Below, piece by piece: positions 52,784 to 61,123 of a stretch of 64,000 nt of DNA; the first letter of the stretch is position 1, and each line of letters begins with the position of its first letter. The stretch covers positions 124,001 through 188,000 of the forward strand of contig NZ_SPJX01000012.1 in the NCBI RefSeq assembly GCF_004458765.1. Reading direction: 5' to 3'. Position numbers and translations under genes: made by a program. This stretch comes from Microvirga pakistanensis. GTDB lineage: Bacteria > Pseudomonadota > Alphaproteobacteria > Rhizobiales > Beijerinckiaceae. Under the pieces are notes generated by a model. The model was not told the DNA's origin. It did no database searches and saw only the letters and a program-made list of their open reading frames with translations.

Positions 52784-53977
52784 TTGACCTATCTTGCCAG
52801 GGCCGGAAGGCTCGTCGTTTCCGCCATAATCGTCTCCGGCCTGCTTCCCATGGCGTGCCGCGCCGCGGATGAGACCGGCGCCATCGCCGGCATCGTGGAT
52901 CGCGCCGTCCGTCCGATCATGAAGCAATACGACGTTCCGGGAATCGCCGTGGCCGTCACGGTCGACGGCCGGTCATCCTTTTTCAGCTACGGCGTCGCGT
53001 CGAAGGAGAGCGGGGCTCCGGTGACGAAGGACACGCTCTTCGAGCTCGGCTCCGTCAGCAAGACCTTCACGGCTACTCTGGTGTCCTATGCGCAGGCCCT
53101 GGGCAAGGTGTCGCTCGACGATCACCCGGGCCAGTACGTGCCGCCATTGCGCGGCAGCGCCATCGACCGGGCGAGCCTCCTCCAGCTCGGGACCTATACC
53201 GCGGGCGGGCTGCCGCTCCAGTTCCCCGATTCCGTCGCGGACGATGCCACGATGATCGCCTATTTCCGGCAATGGAAGCCGTCCGCCGCTCCGGGCGCGC
53301 AGCGGCGATACTCCAATCCGAGCCTCGGCCTGTTCGGGCACATGGGCGCGCTGGCGCTGGGGCGCGGCTTCGCCGATGCGATGGAGACGGAGATCTTCCC
53401 CAAACTCGGTCTCGGCGACAGCCATGTCCGGGTCCCAGAGGCGGCGATGGCGCGCTATGCCTGGGGCTACACGAAGGCCGGCAAGCCGGTCCGGGTGAAT
53501 CCGGGCATGTTCGACGCGCAGGCCTATGGGGTCAAATCCACCGCCGCCGACCTGATCCGTTACGTCGAGGCCCATCTGCGGCCCGAGAGTCTCGACGGGC
53601 CGATCCGGCGCGCCGTCGAGGGCACCCATGTTGGATACTTCAAGATCGGCGAGATGGTGCAGGGGCTCGGGTGGGAGCAGTACCCGTATCCGGTCTCGTT
53701 GGAGCGGCTGCTCGCCGGCAATTCCGCCACGATGGCGACGCAGCCCCAGCCCGCGACGCCGCTCGCCCCGCCGCAGGCGCCCGCGCGGCCGACGCTGTTC
53801 AACAAGACCGGCTCCACGAACGGCTTCGCGTCCTATGTCGCCTTCGTGCCCGAGAGGAGGATCGGCATCGTGATGCTGGCGAACAAGAATGTGCCGGTTC
53901 CCGCGCGCATCACGGCGGCGCATGCGGTGCTCGAGCACCTTGCCGCGACGGGTGAGGACGGGCGGTCCCGGCGGTGA
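52784..53977 (+). CDS. Class C beta-lactamase-like serine hydrolase
   Basis: A 397-residue secreted protein with a signal peptide ending MACRA or RAA. All class C motifs are present: SVSK (S90, K93), YSN (Y175, N177) and KTG (340-342). AmpC-type enzymes hydrolyse cephalosporins; related esterases share the fold, but the KTG and YSN set favours a beta-lactamase. A Pro/Gln-rich insert (about 319-334) precedes the KTG strand. The frame is open far upstream; the TTG at 52784, with AGGGAG in front, is preferred because it places the signal peptide at the N-terminus. No ampR gene is adjacent. Confidence 0.85.
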   Translation: MTYLARAGRLVVSAIIVSGLLPMACRAADETGAIAGIVDRAVRPIMKQYDVPGIAVAVTVDGRSSFFSYGVASKESGAPVTKDTLFELGSVSKTFTATLVSYAQALGKVSLDDHPGQYVPPLRGSAIDRASLLQLGTYTAGGLPLQFPDSVADDATMIAYFRQWKPSAAPGAQRRYSNPSLGLFGHMGALALGRGFADAMETEIFPKLGLGDSHVRVPEAAMARYAWGYTKAGKPVRVNPGMFDAQAYGVKSTAADLIRYVEAHLRPESLDGPIRRAVEGTHVGYFKIGEMVQGLGWEQYPYPVSLERLLAGNSATMATQPQPATPLAPPQAPARPTLFNKTGSTNGFASYVAFVPERRIGIVMLANKNVPVPARITAAHAVLEHLAATGEDGRSRR

Positions 53978-53998
53978 GAGGCCTGCCGAAGGCGGGCC

Positions 53999-54772
53999 TC
54001 ACGTTTCCTTCACGTTCGTGCCCCAGCGGAGATGCAGAAAACGCTCCCAGGGCGAGAACAGCAGACGGTCCACGAGAAGGCCGATCACCACGATCACGAT
54101 CATCACGCCGATCACCTGCTCCATGGCGTTGAGCTCGCGCCCGTAATGGAGCAGGTGGCCGAGCCCGAAGCCGGTGAGGATCGTGACATAGATCTCCGCC
54201 GCCATCAGCGAGCGCCAGGCGAAGGCCCAGCCCTGCTTCATGCCGCTGACCAGAAAGGGCAGCGATGCGGGCAGGATCACCCGCGTCCACTTGTGGAATC
54301 CTTCCGACCCCATGGTGCGCGCGGCGCGGGCGAAGATCGGCGGAATGTTGCGCGCGCCGTGATCGGTGGCGATGATCACGGACCACACGGTGCCCATGAT
54401 CACCACGAAGAGCATCGCGCCCTCGGTCTGGCCGAACCACACGAGGGCGAGCGGCACCCAGCACACGCTCGGTAGCGTCTGGAAGCCCAGCGCCAGCGCG
54501 CCGACGGTGTCCTCCAGGAACTGCGACGTGCTGGTGAGAAGCCCGAGCGGCAGGCCGATGAGGACTCCGGCCGCATAGCCGACGAGCAGGCGCTTCAAGG
54601 TCACCCAGGTGGATTCGACGAGCGTGCCGTCGAGGATCGCGCCCCAGATGTACTCGCCCACGAAGATGGGTGAGGGCAGCAGCACCGCGGACCAGCGTCC
54701 GCTGCGCACGGCGAGTTCCCACGCGCCGATGAGCACGGCGAAGAAGAGGAGAGCGACGGCCAGGCGCCTCAT
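53999..54772 (-). CDS. ABC transporter permease, SsuC/TauC type
   Basis: A 257-residue inner-membrane permease with about six helices and the EAA-like loop ARAARTMGSEGFHKWTRVILP. It belongs to the nitrate/sulfonate/taurine importer group. The ATG at 54770-54772 overlaps the stop of the ATPase gene by 4 bp. It is the last gene of a three-gene importer operon. Confidence 0.9.
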   Translation of the reverse strand: MRRLAVALLFFAVLIGAWELAVRSGRWSAVLLPSPIFVGEYIWGAILDGTLVESTWVTLKRLLVGYAAGVLIGLPLGLLTSTSQFLEDTVGALALGFQTLPSVCWVPLALVWFGQTEGAMLFVVIMGTVWSVIIATDHGARNIPPIFARAARTMGSEGFHKWTRVILPASLPFLVSGMKQGWAFAWRSLMAAEIYVTILTGFGLGHLLHYGRELNAMEQVIGVMIVIVVIGLLVDRLLFSPWERFLHLRWGTNVKET

Positions 54773-55575
54773 TCGGATACGACTCCGTTCTTGCTGCCCT
54801 TCAGGGCCGCCGCGATCCGCGAGGCGTAGGACGCAAGCTCGGGGCTGTTGATGTCGCGCGGGCGGGGCAGGGGTATCTCGAACACCTGCGCGATGCGTCC
54901 CGGCGAGGGCGACATGAGCACGATGCGATCCCCTAAGCACACCGCCTCGCGCACGTTGTGCGTGACGAAGATGATGGTCTTGCGGCTTTCCATCCAGATG
55001 CGCTGGATGTCGTCGTAGAGCTGGTCGCGCGTCATCGCGTCGAGCGCCGCGAAGGGCTCGTCCATCAGCAGCACGTGCGGATCGGGCGCGAGAGCGCGCG
55101 CGAGCGCCACGCGCTGCTTCATGCCGCCGGAGAGTTCGTGCACATGGGCGTGCTTGAACTTCGCGAGGCCCACGAGATCGAGATATTCGTTCGCGATCCG
55201 GCGGCGCTCCGCGTTGGTGAGGTCCGGCCGCAGCTTCAGGCCGAACATCACGTTGCCGAAGGCGTCGAGCCATGGGAACAGGGCCGATTCCTGGAACATC
55301 ACCAGGCGCTGGCGGCCGGGGCCCTCCACCACCTTGCCGTCGGCGATGACGCGGCCCTCGTCGGGTTTGGTGAGGCCCGCGACGATGTCGAGCAGCGTGG
55401 ATTTTCCGCAGCCGCTGGGGCCCAGCAGGCACACGAACTCGCCCTTCGCCACGGACAGGGACACGTTGTCTAACGCCTGCACGATGTTGCGCTTGGGCGT
55501 GAACCATTTCGACACGCCCTCGATGACGAGCTTGGGAGGTCGTGTCTCGGATGAAACGGCGGGGGAGCCCTCCAT
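54769..55575 (-). CDS. ABC transporter ATP-binding protein, SsuB/TauB type
   Basis: A 268-residue ATPase with Walker A GPSGCGKST (52-60), Q-loop MFQESALFPWLD, signature LSGGMKQRVALARAL, Walker B VLLMDEPFAALD and the switch histidine in VTHNVREAV. It powers the importer formed with the flanking permease and binding protein. Its start overlaps the binding-protein stop by one base (TGATG). Confidence 0.93.
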   Translation of the reverse strand: MEGSPAVSSETRPPKLVIEGVSKWFTPKRNIVQALDNVSLSVAKGEFVCLLGPSGCGKSTLLDIVAGLTKPDEGRVIADGKVVEGPGRQRLVMFQESALFPWLDAFGNVMFGLKLRPDLTNAERRRIANEYLDLVGLAKFKHAHVHELSGGMKQRVALARALAPDPHVLLMDEPFAALDAMTRDQLYDDIQRIWMESRKTIIFVTHNVREAVCLGDRIVLMSPSPGRIAQVFEIPLPRPRDINSPELASYASRIAAALKGSKNGVVSE

Positions 55576-56546
55576 CAAGGCGCCTCGATCAGGCGGTTGA
55601 GATCGGGCGTGCCGCGCAGGAAGCCCACGGCCTGCGCGCTCGTGACGAAAGACTGGAACGCGTTCAGCGTCACGTCGGCCGTGATGATCATGCGCGCCCA
55701 GGCCCGCGCCACGAGCTCGGGCTCCATGCCGAGCCTGAACGACGCCTGCAGCTCCTCGCGGGCAAGGCGTTGCGCCTCGTCCGGGTTCTGTGCGATCCAC
55801 GCGGTGAGCTCGCGATGCGCCGCCACGAAGCGCCGGGCGAGGTCGCGCTTTCGCGCGAGGAAATCCGCGCTCGACACGAGCACGGTGGTGATCGCGTCCT
55901 TCTCCTCCACCAGCACCTTGCCGCCGGCTTCCGATTCGAGGCGCGACACCCAGGGCTCCACGGTCCACACCCCGTCGAGCTGGCCGCCCTTGAACAGGGA
56001 CAGCTGATCGGGATTGCTCGTCGGCACCACCTGGGCGTCGCCGCCCGTCTGCGTGATGCGCAGGCCGCCGGCGACGAGCCAGGCGCGGGCGGCCACATCC
56101 TGCGTGTTGCCGAATTGCGGCGTCGCGATGCGCTTGCCCTTGAAGTCGGCGGGTTTCGCGAGGGTGGAATCGCCCTGCACCACGAGGGCCGATCCGCCGT
56201 TCACGGCGCCCGCGATCACGCGCACCTCGCTTCCGCGCGAACGCGCATAGGCATTGAGCGCCGGGTTCGGGCCCACATAGGTGAGATCGAGCGACTTGGC
56301 GAAGATCGCCTCCATGGCACTCGGGCCCGCGTTGTAGACATACCATTCGATCTTGGTCCCCGGTCCCAGCCGCTCGGCGAACCAGCTCTTGCCCTGCCGC
56401 TCCATGGCGCGGGCCACGAGCGCCTGCACATGGGTGATGTTGGGAAAATGCCCGACCCGAAGAATCGTCGCCTCCTGTGCGGAGGACGCCTGCGCCACCA
56501 ACCACGACGCCAGGACCACCAGAGACATCCGCCATCCGTGCCGCAT
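55575..56546 (-). CDS. ABC transporter substrate-binding protein, SsuA/TauA-like
   Basis: A periplasmic binding protein of the NMT1/SsuA-like group with a signal peptide (MSLVVLASWLVAQASSAQ). LRVGHFPNITHVQALVAR, LGPGTKIEWYVYNAGPSAME, LTYVGPNPALNAYARS and RIATPQFGNTQDVAARAWL are typical. These proteins bind sulfonates, taurine, nitrate or thiamine precursors; no monooxygenase or other metabolic gene is adjacent to narrow it. The ATG at 56546, with GGAGGA at 8 bases, is preferred to the TTG at 56564. Confidence 0.88.
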   Translation of the reverse strand: MRHGWRMSLVVLASWLVAQASSAQEATILRVGHFPNITHVQALVARAMERQGKSWFAERLGPGTKIEWYVYNAGPSAMEAIFAKSLDLTYVGPNPALNAYARSRGSEVRVIAGAVNGGSALVVQGDSTLAKPADFKGKRIATPQFGNTQDVAARAWLVAGGLRITQTGGDAQVVPTSNPDQLSLFKGGQLDGVWTVEPWVSRLESEAGGKVLVEEKDAITTVLVSSADFLARKRDLARRFVAAHRELTAWIAQNPDEAQRLAREELQASFRLGMEPELVARAWARMIITADVTLNAFQSFVTSAQAVGFLRGTPDLNRLIEAP

Positions 56547-56859
56547 CGCATCGATCCTCCGCAAACAAGATCAGGCTAGGCGATCCGTCCGGAAGGTCAA
56601 TGGAGGACGCCGCCGGGACGGAGGCAAGGATGGTCAGAAGCAAGGCGTCTAGTAAGGTCCAAGTACAGCTCTCAGTAATACCAAAGTACGTCTCTCCGTA
56701 CAGTCCCAAGTTCCTGTCGCTCAGGTCGCGGACGGGCCGGATCGACATCTTGATCGGGCGATGCAAAACCCGTGTCTTCATCTTCAAAGGTTGTTGTATT
56801 CAAACGCTATAACCTGATTTTTTGTTGCCACTGATATGCCATGATCGCGGGAATACTGG
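56547..56859. other. Intergenic region with AT-rich right half
   Basis: The 313 bp upstream of the importer operon and the helix-hairpin-helix gene are less GC-rich from about 56640 on (for example TATAACCTGATTTTTTGTTG near 56809-56828). No gene is recognised; both divergent promoters should be here. Confidence 0.4.
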
Positions 56860-57609
56860 ATGCTTGCCTTAATGATGAAAAATATTGCGGGTGTCATCAT
56901 GCGTGTCGGCAATCTCCCCCAGGCGTCCCTCAGGTCGCGCGGAGCTTTCGTGTTCCAGGTCATGCGGGTTTTCATCGTGACGGTCATCGCCGCATCGGGC
57001 GCCCTGGCCGTGTCCCTCTCGGTCGGCGATCCGGGGGCGCTGGAACAGGTGGCGGCGGCCGACCGGCTGCCCGACGGCACGGGCCCCGCGCCCGCCGCCG
57101 GCGAAGCCCCCCAGCAAGCCGTTCAGGCCGCCCCGGTGCCGTCGGCCCCGGTGCAGGTCGCGACGGCCGACCCGCTCGCGGGCGTTTCCCTCGCGGGCGC
57201 TTCCATGGATGGCGGTGCGCCGCCGACCGATCCGCAGCAGCCCGCTGAGGACGATGCCGCCTCCGCGCCGATGGACGCGGGCGGCGGTCCGGCCGCCGCG
57301 CCCACGGGCGGCGACACGCCCATGTCCGGGGCCCCGCTCGCCGTCTCCGACGTAGCCCCTCCCGTCGATGCGGAGATGACCGGCGCCGTCACCGGGGCGA
57401 GCCCGCCCGGCGAGCCCGATCCGGCGGGGGAGCGCATCGATCTCAACACGGCCACCCTCGCGCAGCTCAACGCGCTGCGCAACGCCGGCCCCGTCGGCCG
57501 CGCCATCATCAGGAACCGCCCCTACGCCTCGGTGGAGGATCTCGTGAAGCGCCGGATCGTCCGGCGCTCGGTCTACGAGCGGATCAAGGACCAGGTGGCG
57601 GTGCGATAG
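56860..57609 (+). CDS. Helix-hairpin-helix (ComEA-like) protein
   Basis: A protein of up to 249 residues with a hydrophobic N-terminal anchor (VMRVFIVTVIAASGALAVSL), a long Ala/Pro-rich linker (about 60-180) and a C-terminal helix-hairpin-helix DNA-binding domain of the ComEA type: RIDLNTATLAQLNALRNAG, GRAIIRNRPYASVEDLVKRR. It may tether DNA at the membrane; relatives act in DNA uptake, but no other competence gene is near. ATGs at 56860, 56902 and 56962 are all possible starts, none with a strong ribosome binding site. Confidence 0.75.
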   Translation: MLALMMKNIAGVIMRVGNLPQASLRSRGAFVFQVMRVFIVTVIAASGALAVSLSVGDPGALEQVAAADRLPDGTGPAPAAGEAPQQAVQAAPVPSAPVQVATADPLAGVSLAGASMDGGAPPTDPQQPAEDDAASAPMDAGGGPAAAPTGGDTPMSGAPLAVSDVAPPVDAEMTGAVTGASPPGEPDPAGERIDLNTATLAQLNALRNAGPVGRAIIRNRPYASVEDLVKRRIVRRSVYERIKDQVAVR

Positions 57610-57928
57610 GCCGCTCCGGCGCGGCATCTGCCGGTTAGGCCGCAATTCCGCGCCTGCCGTTCCGTGGTCTCCACCGTCATGGCCTCTTCTCCGTCATGGC
57701 CGGCTCAAGGCCATGACGGAGAAGGTCGGACCGATGCGCGGGATCTCCGGCCGGGCGGGAGGCTCCTGGACCATCCCGCTCCGGGGATTGCTCCAGCCGG
57801 AGATCCCCTTGCGGGACCGCCCTGGAACGTCTCATCACCGTTCCAAGGGATATCGATGACATTTCATCATTTGTGCTGATGAGCCGTTCGGCGTAATCGG
57901 GATATCTGTCGCAGATTCGGAATGTCCC
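57610..57928. other. Intergenic region upstream of the DMT transporter
   Basis: This 319-bp stretch has a short GLDPGIHV-type repeat (57675-57720) and an inverted repeat TGGAACG-N9-CGTTCCA at 57823-57845, a possible operator 84 bp before the transporter gene. No gene is seen. Confidence 0.45.
57675..57720. repeat. GLDPGIHV-type palindromic repeat, short copy
   Basis: CCGTCATGGCCTCTTCT, then CCGTCATGGCCGGCTCAAGG and CCATGACGG: two outer arms in tandem and one return arm. Confidence 0.55.
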
Positions 57929-58870
57929 ATGACCCAGGCCAGTGCCACCCTGTCCGCGCCGGACGCCAAGCAGGACCTCAGGCGCTTCGATGGAACCACC
58001 TTCGGGCTATATGCCGCCACCGTCTTCCTGTGGGGCGTGAGCTGGATCGCGCTCCATGCGCAGCTCGGGGTCGTGGCGCCGGAGATGTCGGTGCTGTGGC
58101 GCTTCCTGCTGGCGGCCGCCCTCATGTGGGGCTGGGTGCTCGCCACCGGACACCGGGTGCGCTTCGCGGCTGCCGATCACCTGCGCTTCGCGGCGGTGGG
58201 GTTCTGCCTGTTCTCGGCCAATTTCGTGTCGTTCTATTACGGCGGTTTGAGCGTGCCGTCGGGGCTGCTCTCGGTGGTGTTCTCGCTCGCCTCCGTGTTC
58301 AACCTCGTCCTGAGCTTCGTGGTCTTCCGCCAGAGGGTGGAGCCGCGCGTGGCGCTCGGCGGCGTGATCGGGGTTGCCGGAATCGGCCTCCTGTTCTGGC
58401 CCGAGATCGCCGGCGCGGGCTTCAACGCGGATGCGCTCAAGGGCCTCGCCCTGTGCGTGATGGGCACCCTGTTCTTCTGCTCGGGCAACATGGTCTCGAC
58501 GGTGGTGCAGCGCCGGGGCGTGCCGCTGCTCTCCGCCACCGCCTGGGGCATGACCTATGGCTGCGCGGTGCTGCTGGCGCTCAACCTGCTGCGCGGCAAC
58601 GCCTTCGTCATCGAGCCGACCGTCCGGTATATCGGCTCGCTGCTCTATCTCTCCGTCGGTGCGTCGGTCCTGGCCTTCATGGCCTATCTCACGTTGCTGC
58701 GCCGCCTCGGGGCCGCGCGGGCGGGTTATTCCACCGTGCTGTTCCCCATCATCGCGCTCGCGGTGTCCACCCTCGTCGAAGGCTACCAGTGGACGGTGCT
58801 CGCCGTGATCGGCGTGGTGTTCGCCCTCGCCGGCAACGTGCTGGTGCTGAGCAAGCCTGCCGCGAAATAG
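57929..58870 (+). CDS. EamA/DMT family transporter
   Basis: A 313-residue membrane protein with ten predicted helices in two EamA halves (FGLYAATVFLWGVSWIALHA and GLALCVMGTLFFCSGNMVST begin them). DMT exporters move amino acids, metabolites or drugs; no substrate can be assigned. It is convergent with the LysR gene, with only 3 bp between the stops. Confidence 0.9.
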   Translation: MTQASATLSAPDAKQDLRRFDGTTFGLYAATVFLWGVSWIALHAQLGVVAPEMSVLWRFLLAAALMWGWVLATGHRVRFAAADHLRFAAVGFCLFSANFVSFYYGGLSVPSGLLSVVFSLASVFNLVLSFVVFRQRVEPRVALGGVIGVAGIGLLFWPEIAGAGFNADALKGLALCVMGTLFFCSGNMVSTVVQRRGVPLLSATAWGMTYGCAVLLALNLLRGNAFVIEPTVRYIGSLLYLSVGASVLAFMAYLTLLRRLGAARAGYSTVLFPIIALAVSTLVEGYQWTVLAVIGVVFALAGNVLVLSKPAAK

Positions 58871-58873
58871 CGC

Positions 58874-59764
58874 TTATTCCGCAGCGGCCGGGTAGACCGG
58901 GCGCATGGCGCCGAGGTTGTCGAGCGACTGCTTGATGTGGAAGCCGAGCGCGTCCGCGAGCGGGTTCTCCTCGCCACGCGCGCGGATCAGCCCGATCTTG
59001 CACGAGGGCAGGGCCGGGAAGCCGTCCGAGGGGCCCAGGATCCGCATGCCGGGGCGTACGGCGCTTTCCGGCAGCACCGAGACCGCCAGGCCCGCCAGCA
59101 CCGCCGCGCCGACGGCGGTGGAATGCCAGCTCACATAGGCGATGCGGAACGCCCGGTCGGCGCCTTCGAGCGCCTCCGTGGCGGAATGGCGCCAGTCGCA
59201 GTTCGGGCGGCCCAGGGCCAGCGGGATCGGGTTCTCCTCGTGCACGCCGTGGCGCGCGGAGGTGACCCACAGAAGCTGCTCGATGCGCACGATCTCGGAG
59301 GGCCCGCGCCGGTCCACATGGGTGATGATGGCGAGGTCCAGGTCGCCGTGCTGCACGCGCTCGATCAGATTGTGCGTGGGCTCGCACATCACCGTCACCT
59401 CCGCCTTCGGGTTCGAGCGCGAGAACCGCGCCAGGATCTCCGGCAGGTAGCGGTCGGCGTAATCGTCCGGAAGGCCGAGGCGCACCCGGCCCGTGAGCTC
59501 GTGTTCGTTGAAGGAGGCCATGCATTCCGCGTTCAGGCGCACGATCCGGCGCGCGTAATCGAGCAGCCGCTCGCCCTCGTCGGTGAGCTTGGACAGGCGT
59601 CCGTCGCGCTCGAAGATCGGGCGTCCGACCCGGTCCTCGAGCCGCTTCATCTGCATGGACACCGCGCTCTGGGTCTTGTGCACGATCTCCGCCGCGCGGG
59701 TGAACGATCCCGTATCGGCGATCGCCACGAAGGTTCGGAGCTGGTCGATATCGAGCAAATGCAT
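58874..59764 (-). CDS. LysR family transcriptional regulator
   Basis: A 296-residue regulator. The winged helix-turn-helix is at the N-terminus (LLDIDQLRTFVAIADTGSFT, RAAEIVHKTQSAVSMQMKRL, GRPIFERDGRLSKLTDEG); the effector-binding domain follows from about 90. The ATG at 59762-59764 (MHLLDIDQLRTF) fits the family start. Its target is probably itself through the inverted repeat at 59815-59831; control of the neighbouring DMT transporter gene is possible but they are convergent. Confidence 0.92.
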   Translation of the reverse strand: MHLLDIDQLRTFVAIADTGSFTRAAEIVHKTQSAVSMQMKRLEDRVGRPIFERDGRLSKLTDEGERLLDYARRIVRLNAECMASFNEHELTGRVRLGLPDDYADRYLPEILARFSRSNPKAEVTVMCEPTHNLIERVQHGDLDLAIITHVDRRGPSEIVRIEQLLWVTSARHGVHEENPIPLALGRPNCDWRHSATEALEGADRAFRIAYVSWHSTAVGAAVLAGLAVSVLPESAVRPGMRILGPSDGFPALPSCKIGLIRARGEENPLADALGFHIKQSLDNLGAMRPVYPAAAE

Positions 59765-59814
59765 GGCCCTGGCCTCATCATCAACGACAATGATGATACA
59801 TATCTCAAACAATC

Positions 59815-59831
59815 GTTTCAAGTGATGAAAC
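59815..59831. promoter_or_regulatory. Inverted repeat upstream of the LysR gene
   Basis: GTTTCA-AGTGA-TGAAAC is a perfect interrupted palindrome of T-N11-A form, 51 bp before the LysR start. It fits a LysR autoregulatory site. Confidence 0.5.
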
Positions 59832-59921
59832 GCTCCATGGTATACATCCCAACAGGGAAGAAAATACGCCTGAATATCAGAGACTTAAAAGGATAAACCC
59901 GTAGGTCGTCATCACCCGCGT

Positions 59922-59990
59922 CCTGGAACGCTCCCTGCAACGTCTTGGAACACGTCCTGGAGCGGTCTTGGAACATCCTGGAACGTCTAC
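59922..59990 (+). repeat. Array of TGGAAC repeats
   Basis: GGAAC occurs at 59925, 59947, 59970 and 59980 within units like CTTGGAACACGTCCTGGAGC; the first three are 22-23 bp apart, two helical turns. None is followed by a CGTT at 16-17 bp, so they do not form complete EcfG promoters. The array lies 50-120 bp before the DUF1127 gene. Confidence 0.55.
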
Positions 59991-60039
59991 TGCCCTGCCG
60001 ACAAGCCTGAGCAACACCCGACAGCGAAGGAGACCTGTC

Positions 60040-60351
60040 ATGATCCGGTCCGCAGCATCCCTTAGAATTCTGCCAGGAGCCAACATCCTGAGCTGGTTCG
60101 CCCATTCGCTCGTCTCCCTCGCCAAGGCATTCAAGGACCGCCGGGAAGTCAGGAATCTCGCCGAGTTCGATGAGCGCATGCTCAAGGATATCGGCCTCAC
60201 GCGCGACGATGTGGAAAACGCCCTGACGGAGCCCCTTCATCACCGTCCGTCATGGGTGTTGGTGCGATGTGCGAGCCACCCCATCCAGGCGCACGAGCCC
60301 GCCGTCACACGCAAGCCACGCCCCGTGGTTCCGTTCGTGAGCCGAACTTAA
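60040..60351 (+). CDS. DUF1127 (YjiS-like) domain protein
   Basis: A 103-residue protein. The DUF1127 core is at about 25-65: LAKAFKDRREVRNLAEFDER with MLKDIGLTRDDVENAL. Small DUF1127 proteins bind RNA or affect phosphate/carbon metabolism and small-RNA turnover in some alphaproteobacteria. The C-terminal tail (about 70-103) is basic and family-unlike. The ATG at 60040 has AAGGAGA in front. It ends convergently with the DUF937 gene, the two stop codons sharing the TTAA. Confidence 0.82.
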   Translation: MIRSAASLRILPGANILSWFAHSLVSLAKAFKDRREVRNLAEFDERMLKDIGLTRDDVENALTEPLHHRPSWVLVRCASHPIQAHEPAVTRKPRPVVPFVSRT

Positions 60352-61085
60352 GGCTTCTTCGGGCCTGTTCCCCAGGCGTCGTCGAGGATCGACTGAAGGG
60401 ACGTGAGATACTGCAGCTGCATCTCGCGTCCCTTTTCCATCATTTCGCCCCACGAGGCCGAAGACGAGGGCTCGGGATCCTGCGGCTTCTCGGGGGCAGG
60501 CATCGGCAGGAAGGCCGCCATCATCTCCTGAAACGGATTGGCGGCGGGCGTCTTCTCGGGTTCCGGAGTTTTCATCCACCCGGTCCAAAGATCAGCCCAG
60601 GAATTGCCTGTCTGCGGCTTGGGCTTCTCGCTCTCGCCTGGCGACGTGAAACCCTGGACGGCCCGCGATTGTGCCGTCATCCACTGCGACAGCCCGCCTG
60701 CGACAAGGCCAGCGTAGAGCGGCAGGATCTGCTGCATGGTCTCGACCCCGATGCCTGCGAAGTCCGCCGCCTGGTGCGCCACGCGACGGCTCGCTTCGTC
60801 CGAGCCGAAGAACTGGTCGAGCAGGCGTCGGCCCTCCTGCTGGGCCTGCGAGGAAAAGGAGCGTCCCGCCATCTGCCAGAACTGCTGGTATCCACCATTC
60901 GCCAGCAATTGCAGAAACCGGTTGGGATCCTGCGTCATCGCATGCTGGAGGCCCATGATGAAGGCCGGCATGAGGGCCGCCATGGCCCGCTGCTGCTGAT
61001 CGCCCGAGAGCTGGAACTGCCGCGCCAGGGTCTCGAAGCCCTCTTGTGTCTGCGCCTGTCGCATCAGGTCGAACCAGTTGAACAT
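60348..61085 (-). CDS. DUF937 family protein
   Basis: A 245-residue soluble protein. The N-terminal part (FNWFDLMRQAQTQEGFETLA, QFQLSGDQQQRAMAALMPAF, LDQFFGSDEASRRVAHQAAD) matches DUF937, a helical domain seen in bacterial proteins without known activity. The C-terminal half is Pro/Glu-rich with NPFQEMMAAFLPMPAPE and a final amphipathic helix. It starts 38 bp after the MATE gene on the same strand, with GAGGAG before the ATG, so it probably belongs to the kefB-MATE operon. Confidence 0.8.
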   Translation of the reverse strand: MFNWFDLMRQAQTQEGFETLARQFQLSGDQQQRAMAALMPAFIMGLQHAMTQDPNRFLQLLANGGYQQFWQMAGRSFSSQAQQEGRRLLDQFFGSDEASRRVAHQAADFAGIGVETMQQILPLYAGLVAGGLSQWMTAQSRAVQGFTSPGESEKPKPQTGNSWADLWTGWMKTPEPEKTPAANPFQEMMAAFLPMPAPEKPQDPEPSSSASWGEMMEKGREMQLQYLTSLQSILDDAWGTGPKKP

Positions 61086-61123
61086 GACAGGCTCCTCGAA
61101 TGCTCGGGTACCGGCTTGCCCTT

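Noticed and set aside
54769..56787. A 672-residue frame that extends the ATPase upstream
   Set aside because: The extension is antisense-like across the binding-protein gene in another frame; the ATG at 55575 gives a normal ATPase.
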